A DNA stretch of 64,000 nt from Rhizobium leguminosarum bv. trifolii WSM1325 (GCA_000023185.1 CP001622.1:1860001-1924000); one strand, 5' to 3'; shown: positions 17,741 to 26,770, numbered from the stretch's first letter. Translations and numbers: made by a program. Notes: a model not told the origin generated them from the letters alone.

Positions 17741-19033
17741 ATGAACAAAATCGTAAGCGGCAGCGAAACCGGAGCAAAGACAGGCGCAGCGTCTGATCTC
17801 GCCGCGGTCCTTGCTGCATCGGGCCGGCAGGGCAAGCGCAGCCGCTGGCGCGGACGCCTGCTCATCCTGCTGATTCTCATCGCTGCTGCAGCCGTCTCCG
17901 CTTATGTCTATATGGGCCGTGGGCAAAGCGAAGTGAGCTATGCCACCCAGCCGGCAAAACGCGGCGACCTGACGGTGCTCGTCACCGCCACCGGTTCCGT
18001 GCAGCCGACCGAGCAGGTGGATATATCGAGCGAACTGTCAGGCACAGTTCGCGACGTCAACGTCGATTACAACAGCACGGTCAAATCGGGCGAAGTGCTC
18101 GCTCTCCTCGATACCAACAAGCTCGAGGCCGATGTGAAGAGCTCGCGCGCCAAGCTCAATTCGGCCAAGGCGAACGTCATCAAAGCCAATGCCGATATGC
18201 AATCGGCAGGCACCTCGCTCGAGCGGCTGAAGAGCCTGGTCAAGAGCAACGTCTCCACCCAGCAGAGCCTCGACGACGCCAGCTACAAATATGATTCCGC
18301 CGTCGCCGCCAAACAGATCAATGAGGCCGAGGTTCTGGCCTCGGAGGCCGACCTGCAGCTTGCCGAAGTCAATCTCGCCAAGGCGAAGATCATATCGCCG
18401 ATCGACGGCGTCATCCTCACCCGCTCCGTCAATCCTGGCGCCACGGTCGCAGCCTCGCTCTCGGCGCCGATCCTTTTCACCATCGCCGGCGACCTGAAGA
18501 AGATGGAGCTGCAGGTTGATGTCGACGAGGCCGATGTCGGTCAGATCGCCGTCGGCCAAAAGGCGAAGTTCACCGTCGACGCCTATCCCGATCGCAGCTT
18601 TCCCGCCGAGATCGAGCAGATCCGCTTCGCCTCCGAAGTGGTCAACAATGTCGTGACCTATAAGGCGGTCCTATCGGTCGACAATGCCGATTTGCTGCTG
18701 CGCCCCGGCATGACGGCGACGGCCGATGTCACCGTCGAGGCCGTCAAGGACACGCTGATGGTGCCGAATGCGGCGCTGCGCTACGCTCCGGCGCAGGCGG
18801 AAAGGCGCGGCCGCGGTATTTTCGGCATCTTCGGCCCGCCGCGCCAGCGCAACAACAATGCCGGTCCGGCGCTGAAGGGCGCTGAGCGCCGTGTCTGGCT
18901 GCTGCGCAACGGTCGCCCGGCGCCTGTTGTCATCCAGGTCGGCTCATCTGACGGCCAGTTCACCCAGGTCGTCTCCGGCGACATCAAGGAAAACGACGCA
19001 CTGGTGACCGACGCCACGACGCGTGCGAACTAG
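17741..19033 (+). CDS. Membrane-fusion protein, HlyD/MacA type
   Basis: Periplasmic adaptor of an ABC efflux system (430 residues), anchored by one N-terminal helix (about residues 44-65, LLILLILIAAAAVSAYVY). A lipoyl/barrel-sandwich half follows (LVTATGSVQPTEQVDISSEL), then a helical hairpin (about 125-220, KLNSAKANVIKANADMQSA), the second half-motif (IISPIDGVILTRSVNPGATV), and beta-barrel and membrane-proximal domains. An Arg/Asn-rich insert near residue 350 (RRGRGIFGIFGPPRQRNNN) is unusual. The start is behind GAGG. The ATPase gene begins 12 bp downstream and its permease next, so the order is macA-like, macB ATPase, macB permease. No outer-membrane TolC gene is present in the window. Confidence 0.9.
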   Translation: MNKIVSGSETGAKTGAASDLAAVLAASGRQGKRSRWRGRLLILLILIAAAAVSAYVYMGRGQSEVSYATQPAKRGDLTVLVTATGSVQPTEQVDISSELSGTVRDVNVDYNSTVKSGEVLALLDTNKLEADVKSSRAKLNSAKANVIKANADMQSAGTSLERLKSLVKSNVSTQQSLDDASYKYDSAVAAKQINEAEVLASEADLQLAEVNLAKAKIISPIDGVILTRSVNPGATVAASLSAPILFTIAGDLKKMELQVDVDEADVGQIAVGQKAKFTVDAYPDRSFPAEIEQIRFASEVVNNVVTYKAVLSVDNADLLLRPGMTATADVTVEAVKDTLMVPNAALRYAPAQAERRGRGIFGIFGPPRQRNNNAGPALKGAERRVWLLRNGRPAPVVIQVGSSDGQFTQVVSGDIKENDALVTDATTRAN

Positions 19034-19045
19034 GCGGAGAGACGG

Positions 19046-19762
19046 ATGGCAAGCCCGCCGCTCATCGAATTCAGACAGATCTCGAAAATTTACGGAGAGG
19101 GCGAGGCGGCGATCCGCGCGCTCGACCATGTTGACCTTGCGATCAACGCCCATGAATTCGTCGCGATCATGGGCCCGTCTGGCTCCGGCAAGTCGACGGC
19201 GATGAACATTCTCGGCTGCCTCGACGTGCCGAGCGCCGGCGACTACATCTTCGAGGGTATTCCGACCAGCGGCTTCGACCGCAGCCAGTTGACGCTGCTG
19301 CGCCGGCACATGCTCGGCTTCGTCTTCCAGGGCTTCAACCTGCTGTCGCGCACCTCGGCCGTCGAAAATGTCGAACTGCCGCTGATCTATCGCGGCATGG
19401 CGGTGCGCGAGCGGCGCGAACGGGCCCGCGAGGCCTTAGCACTCGTCGGCCTCACCGGGCGCGAACATCACAAGACACAGGAACTGTCAGGCGGCCAGCA
19501 GCAGCGCGTCGCCATAGCCCGCGCCATCGTCACCGAGCCAGCGCTGCTGCTCGCCGATGAGCCCACCGGCAATCTCGACACGAAGACCAGCGTCGAGATC
19601 ATGGATCTGATGACGCGGCTGAACCGCGAGCAGGGCATCACCATCGTCATGGTCACCCACGAACCCGATATTGCCGCCTATGCGCAACGGCTGCTGCGTT
19701 TCGTCGACGGCAAGCTGGAGACGGAAGTCGAGCATCGGAGGAGGGCGGATCATGTTCTTTGA
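19046..19762 (+). CDS. ABC transporter ATP-binding protein, MacB/LolD type
   Basis: Cytoplasmic ATPase, 238 residues. Walker A is GPSGSGKSTAMNILGCLD (about residues 43-60; the MNILGCLD continuation is typical of MacB/LolD), the Q-loop is in VFQGFNLL, the signature LSGGQQQRVAIARAIV (about 146) and Walker B LLADEPTGNLD. It works with the preceding adaptor and following permease in a mechanotransmission-type pump. In E. coli MacB the ATPase and membrane parts are one polypeptide; here they are separate. The gene overlaps the permease gene by 11 bp. Confidence 0.92.
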   Translation: MASPPLIEFRQISKIYGEGEAAIRALDHVDLAINAHEFVAIMGPSGSGKSTAMNILGCLDVPSAGDYIFEGIPTSGFDRSQLTLLRRHMLGFVFQGFNLLSRTSAVENVELPLIYRGMAVRERRERAREALALVGLTGREHHKTQELSGGQQQRVAIARAIVTEPALLLADEPTGNLDTKTSVEIMDLMTRLNREQGITIVMVTHEPDIAAYAQRLLRFVDGKLETEVEHRRRADHVL

Positions 19763-20954
19763 GACGCTGAAACTGGCGCTGCGGGCCATCAGCCGCAACA
19801 TGCTGCGCTCGTTCCTGACCGTGCTCGGCGTCGTCATCGGCGTTGCCGCTGTCATCGCGCTGGTGACGATCGGCAACGGCACGACCGCACAGGTCTCGAC
19901 CGAGCTGTCGCGGCTCGGCACCAACATGCTGTTCGTCCGTCCCGGCCAGTTCGGCCCCGGTCGGGCAAGCTCCGAGGCCAAGCGCTTTAGCGTCAAGGAC
20001 GTCGCGGCCATCCGCGACCAGATCGGCGGTCTCAGGGCGGTGGCGCCGCTCAACCAGTCGACAGCGACCGTGATTTTCGGCGGCCAGAACCATTCGACCA
20101 GCGTGTCGGGCACCACCAACGACTATTTCATCGCACAGGACTGGAATCTGGCGCTCGGTCGCAATTTTCTTCCCGCCGAGGAACGCGGCCAGGCGCGCTG
20201 CATCATCGGCGAGACGGTGCGCTCACAGCTCTTCGGCAGCGCTGACCCTACCGGCCAGCAGATCCGCGTCGGCAAGGTCTCATGCCCGGTCATCGGGGTG
20301 CTGGCCAAGCGCGGCCAGTCCGGCATGGGCAACGACCAGGACGATGTCGTCATCATGCCGGTCAAGGTGTTTCAGCGGCGCATCAGCGGCAGCAGCAACG
20401 TGCCGCAGATCATCATCTCGGCGCGCGACGGTGTCTCCACAGCCAAAGTACAGTCCGATGTCGAAAATCTCCTGCGCGAGCGCCGCAAGATCGTGCCCGG
20501 CCGCCAGGACGATTTCAACGTCAACGACATGACTCAGATCGCCGAGGCGATGACCGGCACGACGACGCTGCTGACCGGCCTGCTCGGCGCCGTCGCGGCG
20601 ATCAGCCTGCTCGTCGGCGGCATCGGCATCATGAACATCATGCTGGTCTCCGTCACCGAGCGCACCCGCGAGATCGGCATCCGCCTGGCGATCGGCGCGC
20701 TCGAAAACCAGGTGCTCACCCAGTTCCTGGTCGAGGCGGTGGCACTGTCGCTGTTCGGCGGCATCACCGGCATCGTGCTGGGGCTCAGCCTCGGCTTCGG
20801 CGCTGTGACGCTGCTGAAAGTACCCTTCGTCTTCAGCCCCCTGATGGTCGCCGTCGCCTTCCTGTTCTCCGCGGCGATCGGCATGATCTTCGGCTATTTT
20901 CCGGCGAGAAGGGCCGCGCAGTTGAACCCGATCGAGGCGCTGCGGCACGAATAA
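19752..20954 (+). CDS. ABC transporter permease, MacB type
   Basis: Inner-membrane subunit of 400 residues with four helices. The first is after the N-terminal amphipathic segment (FFETLKLALRAISRNMLRSF, helix about 19-45). Next come a large periplasmic MacB_PCD domain (about 50-270) and three helices in the FtsX domain, which includes GGIGIMNIMLVSVTERTREI, GIRLAIGA and the C-terminal FPARRAAQLNPIEALRHE. The start at 19752 is preceded by GGAGGAGGGCGG inside the ATPase gene. The substrate (macrolide, peptide, lipid or siderophore) cannot be read from sequence. Confidence 0.92.
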   Translation: MFFETLKLALRAISRNMLRSFLTVLGVVIGVAAVIALVTIGNGTTAQVSTELSRLGTNMLFVRPGQFGPGRASSEAKRFSVKDVAAIRDQIGGLRAVAPLNQSTATVIFGGQNHSTSVSGTTNDYFIAQDWNLALGRNFLPAEERGQARCIIGETVRSQLFGSADPTGQQIRVGKVSCPVIGVLAKRGQSGMGNDQDDVVIMPVKVFQRRISGSSNVPQIIISARDGVSTAKVQSDVENLLRERRKIVPGRQDDFNVNDMTQIAEAMTGTTTLLTGLLGAVAAISLLVGGIGIMNIMLVSVTERTREIGIRLAIGALENQVLTQFLVEAVALSLFGGITGIVLGLSLGFGAVTLLKVPFVFSPLMVAVAFLFSAAIGMIFGYFPARRAAQLNPIEALRHE

Positions 20955-21027
20955 TGCGCCGTGGCAAAACGCATGATGTCTCGCTACTCCTATCAATCGA
21001 ACACAAGCACTATCGGAGGTCAGCATC

Positions 21028-21387
21028 ATGCCGCTCAACAGACTGGTGATTTACGCTGGGAATGTCGAGGAAACGGCGCGGTTTTATGAGAAGCACTTCG
21101 GTTTCAAGGCGACCAGCCTGCCGGGCGACAGGATCGTTGAACTGGTCGCTCAGGACGGCGGTGCGAATATCATGCTGCACCAGGCCGCCAAGGGCCAGCG
21201 GAGCGGTCAATCCACCGTCAAGCTGGTCTTCGACGTGGAGGACGTCGAGGCCTTTTGCAGTCGATGCGCGGAGAACGGCCTGGAGTTCGGCGCCATCCAT
21301 AAAGCCGACGGTTATCTGTTCGCCAATGCCAAAGACCCGTGTCAAAATTCGATCTCGGTTTCCAGCCGGGCGTTTCGCAAGGGGTGA
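21028..21387 (+). CDS. Glyoxalase/bleomycin-resistance (VOC) family protein
   Basis: A 119-residue single VOC module. Motifs are LVIYAGNVEETARFYEKHFG (the usual first beta-alpha unit), IMLHQAA, VKLVFDVEDVEAF and the end NAKDPCQNSISVSSR. The VOC metal-ligand pattern is incomplete: the C-terminal Glu usually seen in a DPDGN-E ending is replaced by NSISVS, so catalysis as a dioxygenase or lyase is doubtful. It may bind a ligand instead. The ribosome site CGGAGGTCAGC is strong. It is a single gene, separate from the efflux genes by 73 bp. Confidence 0.85.
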   Translation: MPLNRLVIYAGNVEETARFYEKHFGFKATSLPGDRIVELVAQDGGANIMLHQAAKGQRSGQSTVKLVFDVEDVEAFCSRCAENGLEFGAIHKADGYLFANAKDPCQNSISVSSRAFRKG

Positions 21388-21577
21388 CCGAGGGGGTAGT
21401 GCCGGCCTGATGACTAGGCGAGCCGGTGTACCTCAGTAGGCCGGGCGGGTGGCACGAGCCTTCACGGCGCAGACGTCAATGCCTCGCCGAGTTTCACGCC
21501 TCGCCTATGTTATCTATCTGTCTCTATTCTGATATTTCAATGCCGACTTGTCTTCGGTTTTTGACCGTGTCAGTATG

Positions 21578-21587
21578 TGATATATCA
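21578..21587. promoter_or_regulatory. Candidate operator of the adjacent GntR gene
   Basis: TGATATATCA is a perfect 10-bp palindrome 22 bp before the TTG start, in an AT-rich promoter area. It is a plausible autoregulatory site for the FCD regulator downstream. Its position argues against use of the in-frame GTG at 21577, which would overlap it. Confidence 0.4.
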
Positions 21588-21609
21588 GACTTGGCGACGG
21601 AGCTCCGTA

Positions 21610-22224
21610 TTGCAGACTTCTCAGAGCCATCTTGCCTATCTCGCGCTGGAGCATCTGATCGTGACGCTGGCGCTGAAGCCCGGCGCGCTTGTCACCGAAA
21701 AACAGCTGATCGATATGGCGGGCCACGGGCGTACGCCGGTGCGCGAGGCAATCCAGAAGCTCGCCTGGCAGGGACTGATCCTGGTGAAGCCGCGCGTCGG
21801 GCTGCAGGTCGCCGAGATCGCGCCGGAGGATCATGGCAATGTCATGCAGGTGCGTCGTGAGCTGGAGCCGATCGCGGCAAGCCTTGTCGCCGAACATGCG
21901 AGCGACGAACAGCGCGCGCGTCTCCTCGACTGCGCCCGCGCGATGGAGGAATGCGCCGTTAACGGCGATCTCGACGGCTTCTTCGCCGCCGACAAGGCCT
22001 TCGACGAAATCCTCGAGGATGCCTGCCCGAACGGCTTCATCACGGCAGCACTCGGCCCGGTGCAGACGCATTCACGTCGCCTCTGGTACTCCAAGGCAAG
22101 CCCGGAGCGCATGGACCGCGCCATCGCGCTGCACGTCGCCGTCATCCGCGCCATCCATCAGGGCAGGCCGGATGAAGCGCGCGCCACCATGGCGGTGCTG
22201 ATCGATTACCTCAGCCACACATAG
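21610..22224 (+). CDS. GntR-family transcriptional regulator, FCD subfamily
   Basis: A 204-residue regulator with a winged helix at about residues 10-75 (VTEKQLIDMAGHGRTPVREA, then GLILVKPRVGLQVAEI) and an FCD ligand domain with the metal-type ADKAFDEILEDA and LHVAVIRAIHQG helices. I chose the TTG start because GGAG lies 7 bp upstream; an in-frame GTG at 21577 has no ribosome site and falls on the palindrome. No catabolic genes lie beside it in the same direction, so the target is unknown. A strong hairpin follows the stop at 22226. Confidence 0.85.
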   Translation: MQTSQSHLAYLALEHLIVTLALKPGALVTEKQLIDMAGHGRTPVREAIQKLAWQGLILVKPRVGLQVAEIAPEDHGNVMQVRRELEPIAASLVAEHASDEQRARLLDCARAMEECAVNGDLDGFFAADKAFDEILEDACPNGFITAALGPVQTHSRRLWYSKASPERMDRAIALHVAVIRAIHQGRPDEARATMAVLIDYLSHT

Positions 22225-22225
22225 A

Positions 22226-22249
22226 AGCGGCTCCGTTTCCGGAGCCGCT
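22226..22249. terminator. Hairpin terminator between convergent genes
   Basis: A perfect 10-bp stem (AGCGGCTCCG / CGGAGCCGCT) with a TTTC loop begins 1 bp after the GntR stop and lies between it and the convergent fpr gene. No T-tract follows, but the stem is strong; it may serve both directions. Confidence 0.65.
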
Positions 22250-22273
22250 ACAGGTCTGATTGTCAGAAATGTT

Positions 22274-23086
22274 TTAGCCGACGAAAGCGCGCTCGATGAC
22301 GAATTCGGCGGGCTTGCTGTTGGCGCCTTCATCGAGGCCGGCCTTCTCGAGCAGTTCCTTGGTATCCTTCAGCATGGCCGAGGAACCGCAGATCATGCCG
22401 CGGTCGATCACCGGGTCGAGCGGCGGCACGCCGAGATCGGTGAACAGCTTGCCGGAGGAGATCAGGTCGGTGATGCGGCCGCGATATTCGAAATCCTCGC
22501 GCGTGACTGTCGGATAGTGGCGCAGCTTGTCGCCGACGACTTCCTTCAGCAGCTCGTCATTCTGGATCTCGTGCACGAGGTCGAAGCCGTATTTCAGCTC
22601 GGCGACGTCGCGTGTCGTATGGGTGAGGATGACTTCCTCGAACTTTTCATAGGTCTCGGGATCGCGGATCAGGCTGGCGAAAGGCGCAATGCCCGTTCCT
22701 GTCGAGAACATGTAGAGACGACGGCCTGGCGTCAGCGCATCGAGCACCAGCGTGCCCGTTGGCTTCTTGCGCATCAGCACCTGGTCGCCCGGCTTGATCT
22801 CCTGCAGATGTGAGGTGAGCGGACCGTCCGGCACCTTGATCGAGAAGAATTCAAGCTCTTCGGCCCAGGCGGGGCTGGCGATCGAATAGGCGCGGAAGAC
22901 CGGTTTGCCCTCGACCATCAGGCCGATCATCGCGAATTCGCCGGAACGGAAACGGAAGCCCTGCGGCCGGGTCATCGTGAAGCGGAAGAGCCGGTCGGTA
23001 TAGTGCGTGACATCGAGCACCGTCTCGGCGTAGACGCCGGCGGGGATGGACGAGGCGAAGTCTTCGGTCTTTGCAGGCGCGTTCAT
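22274..23086 (-). CDS. fpr: Ferredoxin-NADP+ reductase
   Basis: Cytoplasmic FAD enzyme (270 residues) that moves electrons between NADPH and ferredoxin or flavodoxin. The FAD site is seen in FRSGEFAMIGL and RAYSIASP, and the NADP site in GTGIAPFASLIRDP. GMICGSSAMLKDTKELLEK lies near the end, and the C-terminal IERAFVG tail stacks on the flavin in the bacterial class. The start MNAPAKTEDF agrees with relatives; an upstream ATG at 23176 would add 30 residues unlike the family. In related bacteria Fpr takes part in the oxidative-stress response; no such site was identified here. The gene is convergent with the GntR gene. Confidence 0.93.
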   Translation of the reverse strand: MNAPAKTEDFASSIPAGVYAETVLDVTHYTDRLFRFTMTRPQGFRFRSGEFAMIGLMVEGKPVFRAYSIASPAWAEELEFFSIKVPDGPLTSHLQEIKPGDQVLMRKKPTGTLVLDALTPGRRLYMFSTGTGIAPFASLIRDPETYEKFEEVILTHTTRDVAELKYGFDLVHEIQNDELLKEVVGDKLRHYPTVTREDFEYRGRITDLISSGKLFTDLGVPPLDPVIDRGMICGSSAMLKDTKELLEKAGLDEGANSKPAEFVIERAFVG

Positions 23087-23299
23087 TGCGGTAGAGGATC
23101 CCGTTTCGTCGGATGAACTGTCGGATGCGAGCGAGATATTACAAATCGGGCCGGAATTAAAGGCATTCCATTCCACACGACGCTTCTAAAGGGAAATATG
23201 CATGTCATTGTCAGGATTCAATGGGGAGCAGGGAGCAGGCGGGGAATGTCGTATTTCCCGCTGGCGAAGCCCGGCAAAGGATGCATATTAGAGCAGCAC

Positions 23300-23325
23300 G
23301 CCGGAAACGGATGCCGGTTTTCGGC
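23300..23325. repeat. Intergenic palindromic repeat, family A-like
   Basis: An imperfect palindrome with ends GCCGGAAAC and GGTTTTCGGC between fpr and pcs. It is followed by AAAAACGGTGCG and AACAAAGAC, words common to rhizobial copies of this family. It is shorter and more diverged than the copies at 9188 and 39837. Confidence 0.45.
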
Positions 23326-23442
23326 AAAAACGGTGCGACAACAAAGACCTACGGCGTCGAACCCGATTCAGTAACAGGTTCGGCGATGGTGGCGAAAAAA
23401 AGATGCTTGCCGGGGCGAGCGCGATAGGGCGGTCGGGGGAAT

Positions 23443-24171
23443 ATGAAGATTTTCAACTACAAGCGCGTTCCTTATGCGGAGATGCGCGCCTTTTCCGTCC
23501 ATATCCTGACGGCATCCGGCTCCTTCCTTGCCTTTCTTGGCGTCGTCGCTGCCGCCGAGCACCGCTTCATCGACATGTTCTGGTGGCTGGGACTTGCCCT
23601 TCTGGTCGACGGCATAGACGGGCCGATCGCCCGCAAGGTGCGCGTCAAGGAAGTGCTGCCGAACTGGTCGGGCGATACGCTCGACAATATCATCGATTAC
23701 GTCACCTATGTGCTTCTGCCGGCCTTCGCGCTTTATCAGAGCGGCATGATCGGCGAGCCCTGGTCCTTCGTCGCCGCCGGCATGATCGTCGTCTCGAGCG
23801 CCATTTACTATGCCGATATGGGCATGAAGACGGACGAATATTTCTTCTCCGGCTTTCCCGTCGTCTGGAATATGATCGTCTTCACGCTGTTCGTCATCGA
23901 TGCCAGCGCCACGACGGCGCTCACCGTCGTCATCGTCTCGGTGGTGCTGACCTTCCTGCCGATCAATTTCCTCCACCCGGTCCGGGTCAAAAGGCTGCGC
24001 CCGCTCAACCTCGGCGTCTTTTTCCTGTGGTCGGCGCTCGGCATTTTTTCGCTGCTGATGCATTTCGACACGCCCGAATGGGCGCTCATTCTCTTTATCG
24101 TGACTGGAGCCTATCTTTACGTCATCGGCGCGGTGCTGCAATTCTTCCCCGCCCTGGGACGCGAAGCATAG
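23443..24171 (+). CDS. pcs: Phosphatidylcholine synthase
   Basis: Integral inner-membrane enzyme (242 residues) that joins choline to CDP-diacylglycerol to make phosphatidylcholine directly, a pathway typical of rhizobia and other host-associated bacteria. The Pcs version of the CDP-alcohol phosphotransferase motif is present: DGIDGPIARKVRVK then GDTLDNIIDYVTY, with the acidic residues that hold the metal. About eight membrane helices are visible. The TDEYFFSGFPVVWN and INFLHPVRV segments are characteristic of Pcs. The start has CGGGGGA 5 bp upstream. A quinone oxidoreductase gene follows after 10 bp. In relatives this lipid is needed for symbiosis; that is family knowledge, not shown here. 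Confidence 0.95.
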   Translation: MKIFNYKRVPYAEMRAFSVHILTASGSFLAFLGVVAAAEHRFIDMFWWLGLALLVDGIDGPIARKVRVKEVLPNWSGDTLDNIIDYVTYVLLPAFALYQSGMIGEPWSFVAAGMIVVSSAIYYADMGMKTDEYFFSGFPVVWNMIVFTLFVIDASATTALTVVIVSVVLTFLPINFLHPVRVKRLRPLNLGVFFLWSALGIFSLLMHFDTPEWALILFIVTGAYLYVIGAVLQFFPALGREA

Positions 24172-24181
24172 GACAGGCAAG

Positions 24182-25162
24182 ATGACCAAAACGCAGGCTG
24201 TTTCATTTTCGAGAACGGGTGGGCCGGAGGTTTTCGACTATGTCGAGATCGATCTTCCCTCACCCTCGACGGGCGAAGTGCAGATCAGGCAGGCGGCGGT
24301 TGGGCTTAATTTCATCGACGTCTATTTCCGCAACGGCACCTACAAGGCGCCGCATCTGCCCTTCGTCACCGGCAAGGAGGGCGCCGGCACCGTGACATCG
24401 GTCGGTCCCGGCGTCGAGGATTTCAAGGTCGGCGACCGTGTCGCCTATGCCAGTGCCGATGGTGCCTATAGCGCCGAGCGCAATGTCGAGACGCGCCATC
24501 TGGTGCATGTTCCCGAGGGAATCGAGCTCGAAACCGCAGCGGCGATGATGCTGAAGGGCATGACCGCCGAATATCTCTTGAACCGCACCTTCAAGGTCGG
24601 CCCGCAGACCGTCCTGCTGTTCCACGCCGCTGCCGGCGGCGTCGGCCTGATCGCCGGCCAATGGGCTAAGGCGCTGGGCGCCACCGTCATCGGCACGGCG
24701 GGCTCTGAAGACAAGATCGAGCTGGCGCTCGCCCATGGCTACGATCATGTGATCAACTACAAGAGCGACAGCTTCGTCGACCGTGTCCGCGACATCACCG
24801 GCGGCAAGGGCGTGGATGTCGTCTACGATTCGATCGGCCGCGATACTTTTCCACAGTCGCTTGACTGCCTGAAGCCGCGGGGCCTTTTTGCCTCCTTCGG
24901 CCAATCCTCCGGACCGATCGAGAATTTCACCCTTGCGGCTCTGGCGCAAAGGGGCTCGCTCTTTGCGACGCGGCCGACGCTCTTCACCTATATCGCCACG
25001 CGTCAGGAACTGATCGACAGTGCGAAAGCGCTATTTGATATTGTGCAAAGCAACAAAGTGCGTATCAATATCAATCAAACCTATCCGCTGCGTGAGGTTG
25101 GGCGGGCTCATGCGGATCTGGAGACAAGAAAAACAACAGGAACGACGCTGCTGATTCCATGA
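24182..25162 (+). CDS. NADPH:quinone oxidoreductase (zeta-crystallin type, MDR superfamily)
   Basis: A 326-residue zinc-free medium-chain reductase, cytoplasmic. It has the N-terminal GroES-like part (residues ~1-120, with NFIDVYFRNGTY and GKEGAGTVTSVG) and a Rossmann part with the NADPH motif AAAGGVGLIAGQWAKALGA (about 155-173). No zinc ligands are seen, as expected for the QOR group, and QOR-type SIGRDTFPQSLDCLKPRG is present. It likely reduces quinones or enals by one or two electrons; the natural substrate is unclear. It lies 10 bp after pcs and 39 bp before the nucleoside-type ABC operon, so it may share a transcript with either. Confidence 0.9.
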   Translation: MTKTQAVSFSRTGGPEVFDYVEIDLPSPSTGEVQIRQAAVGLNFIDVYFRNGTYKAPHLPFVTGKEGAGTVTSVGPGVEDFKVGDRVAYASADGAYSAERNVETRHLVHVPEGIELETAAAMMLKGMTAEYLLNRTFKVGPQTVLLFHAAAGGVGLIAGQWAKALGATVIGTAGSEDKIELALAHGYDHVINYKSDSFVDRVRDITGGKGVDVVYDSIGRDTFPQSLDCLKPRGLFASFGQSSGPIENFTLAALAQRGSLFATRPTLFTYIATRQELIDSAKALFDIVQSNKVRININQTYPLREVGRAHADLETRKTTGTTLLIP

Positions 25163-25201
25163 GATCCGAACGGACCGGTTGGCAGAAGAAATGAGGGGAA
25201 C

Positions 25202-26770
25202 GTGTCGCCATTGAATGTGCCGGATTCCGGCGCGTTATTATCGGTCCAGAAGCTGACGAAGTTCTTCGGTGGCTTTGCAGCCTGCAATGAAATCGATCTC
25301 GATATCGCGCCGGGCGAAATTCATGCGCTTCTCGGCGAAAATGGTGCAGGCAAATCCACCCTGGTGAAGATGCTGTTCGGCGTTCTCGAGCCGACGGGCG
25401 GGCATATCCTCTGGCAGGGCCAGCCGGTCGCGATCGCGTCGCCCGGTGAAGCCCGCAAGCTCGGCATCGGCATGGTCTTCCAGCATTTTTCGCTGTTCGA
25501 GGCGCTGACGGTTGCCGAAAACATCGCGCTGTCGCTCGATGACGCCATCCCGATCGACAAAATCGCCGAGGAGGCGAGGGCGCTGTCCATCGCCTACGGC
25601 CTGCCGCTCGATCCGCATGCCCATGTCGCCGATCTCTCGGTCGGCGAGCGCCAGCGTATCGAGATCGTCCGTGCGCTGCTGCAGAACCCGAAGCTCATCA
25701 TCCTCGACGAACCGACCTCGGTGCTGACGCCGCAGGAAGCCGACAGACTGTTCGAGACGCTGTTCAAACTGCGCGCCGAGGGGCGTTCGGTTCTTTATAT
25801 CAGCCACCGCCTGGAGGAAGTGCAGCGCATCTGCGATCGCGCCACAGTCCTGCGCCATGGCCGCGTGACCGGCGCATGCGATCCCAAACACGAAACGCCG
25901 GCCTCGCTCGCCCGCATGATGGTCGGCAGCGAAGTGGCGACCGTGACGCATCCGGAGCGCAGCGACAAGGGCGAGATCCAGCTTGCCGTTGCCAACCTTT
26001 CCGTCGCCGCGCGCACCCCCTTCGCTATGCCGCTGCGCGACGTGTCGATGGCGGTCCGCTCCGGCGAAATCCTCGCCATAGCAGGTGTCGCGGGCAACGG
26101 CCAAAGCGAGCTCTTCGACGCATTGTCCGGCGAATATCCCGTTGTTTCGGCCGAGGCGATCGTCATCCGCAAGAGGCCGGTCGGTAACCAGGGCATTACC
26201 GCCCGGCGTCTTCTCGGCGCCGGCTTCGTGCCGGAGGAGCGCCATGGCCATGCCGCCGTCTCTGCCATGAAACTGTCGGATAATCTCGTCCTTGCCCGCA
26301 GCCAGTCGGACCGCAAGGCGTTTCTGGGCCTGCTCGGTATCATTCGCCACGCTGCGGTGAAATCCGCCGCAAGGCGCATTTCCGAGGCGATGGATGTCCG
26401 CAAGAGCAGTGATGATCCGGCGGCCGGCTCCCTGTCAGGCGGCAACCTGCAGAAGTTTATCGTCGGACGCGAGCTCGACCGTCAGCCGGCAGTCCTCGTC
26501 GTCAACCAGCCGACCTGGGGCGTCGATGCCGGGGCTGCAAGCCGCATCCGTCAGGCGCTCGTCGATCTCGCAAGAGCTGGTTCGGCCGTCGTCGTTATCA
26601 GCCAGGATCTCGACGAGATCTTCGAAGTGGCGACCGATATTGCCGTCATCTGCGAAGGCCGTCTTTCCCGCCCGTTCCCGGCCGGCGAACTGACGCGGGA
26701 AAGGATCGGACTGCTGATGGGCGGACTGCACGAGAGCAGCTCTCCCCCGGAGGCGCCCCATGCGCATTGA
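25202..26770 (+). CDS. ABC transporter ATP-binding protein with two ATPase domains (BMP/nucleoside-type)
   Basis: Cytoplasmic double ATPase (522 residues) of a BMP-type importer. The first domain has GENGAGKSTLVKMLFG (about residues 45-60), LSVGERQRIEIVRALLQNP and ILDEPTSVLTPQEAD. The second is degenerate, with AGVAGNGQSELFDALSG in place of Walker A (about 293), SGGNLQKFIVGREL (about 411) and VNQPTWGVDAGAASRIR in place of DEPTRGVD. The QPTWGVD form is typical of this transporter class (YufO-like). The GTG start has AGGGGA just upstream. The stop overlaps the first permease gene by 11 bp. Likely substrates are nucleosides or related compounds. Confidence 0.92.
   Translation: MSPLNVPDSGALLSVQKLTKFFGGFAACNEIDLDIAPGEIHALLGENGAGKSTLVKMLFGVLEPTGGHILWQGQPVAIASPGEARKLGIGMVFQHFSLFEALTVAENIALSLDDAIPIDKIAEEARALSIAYGLPLDPHAHVADLSVGERQRIEIVRALLQNPKLIILDEPTSVLTPQEADRLFETLFKLRAEGRSVLYISHRLEEVQRICDRATVLRHGRVTGACDPKHETPASLARMMVGSEVATVTHPERSDKGEIQLAVANLSVAARTPFAMPLRDVSMAVRSGEILAIAGVAGNGQSELFDALSGEYPVVSAEAIVIRKRPVGNQGITARRLLGAGFVPEERHGHAAVSAMKLSDNLVLARSQSDRKAFLGLLGIIRHAAVKSAARRISEAMDVRKSSDDPAAGSLSGGNLQKFIVGRELDRQPAVLVVNQPTWGVDAGAASRIRQALVDLARAGSAVVVISQDLDEIFEVATDIAVICEGRLSRPFPAGELTRERIGLLMGGLHESSSPPEAPHAH

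Noticed and set aside
23177..23442. Possible small gene (23221-23427) between fpr and pcs
   Set aside because: No ribosome site, and it covers an intergenic palindrome; the translation is unlike a protein.
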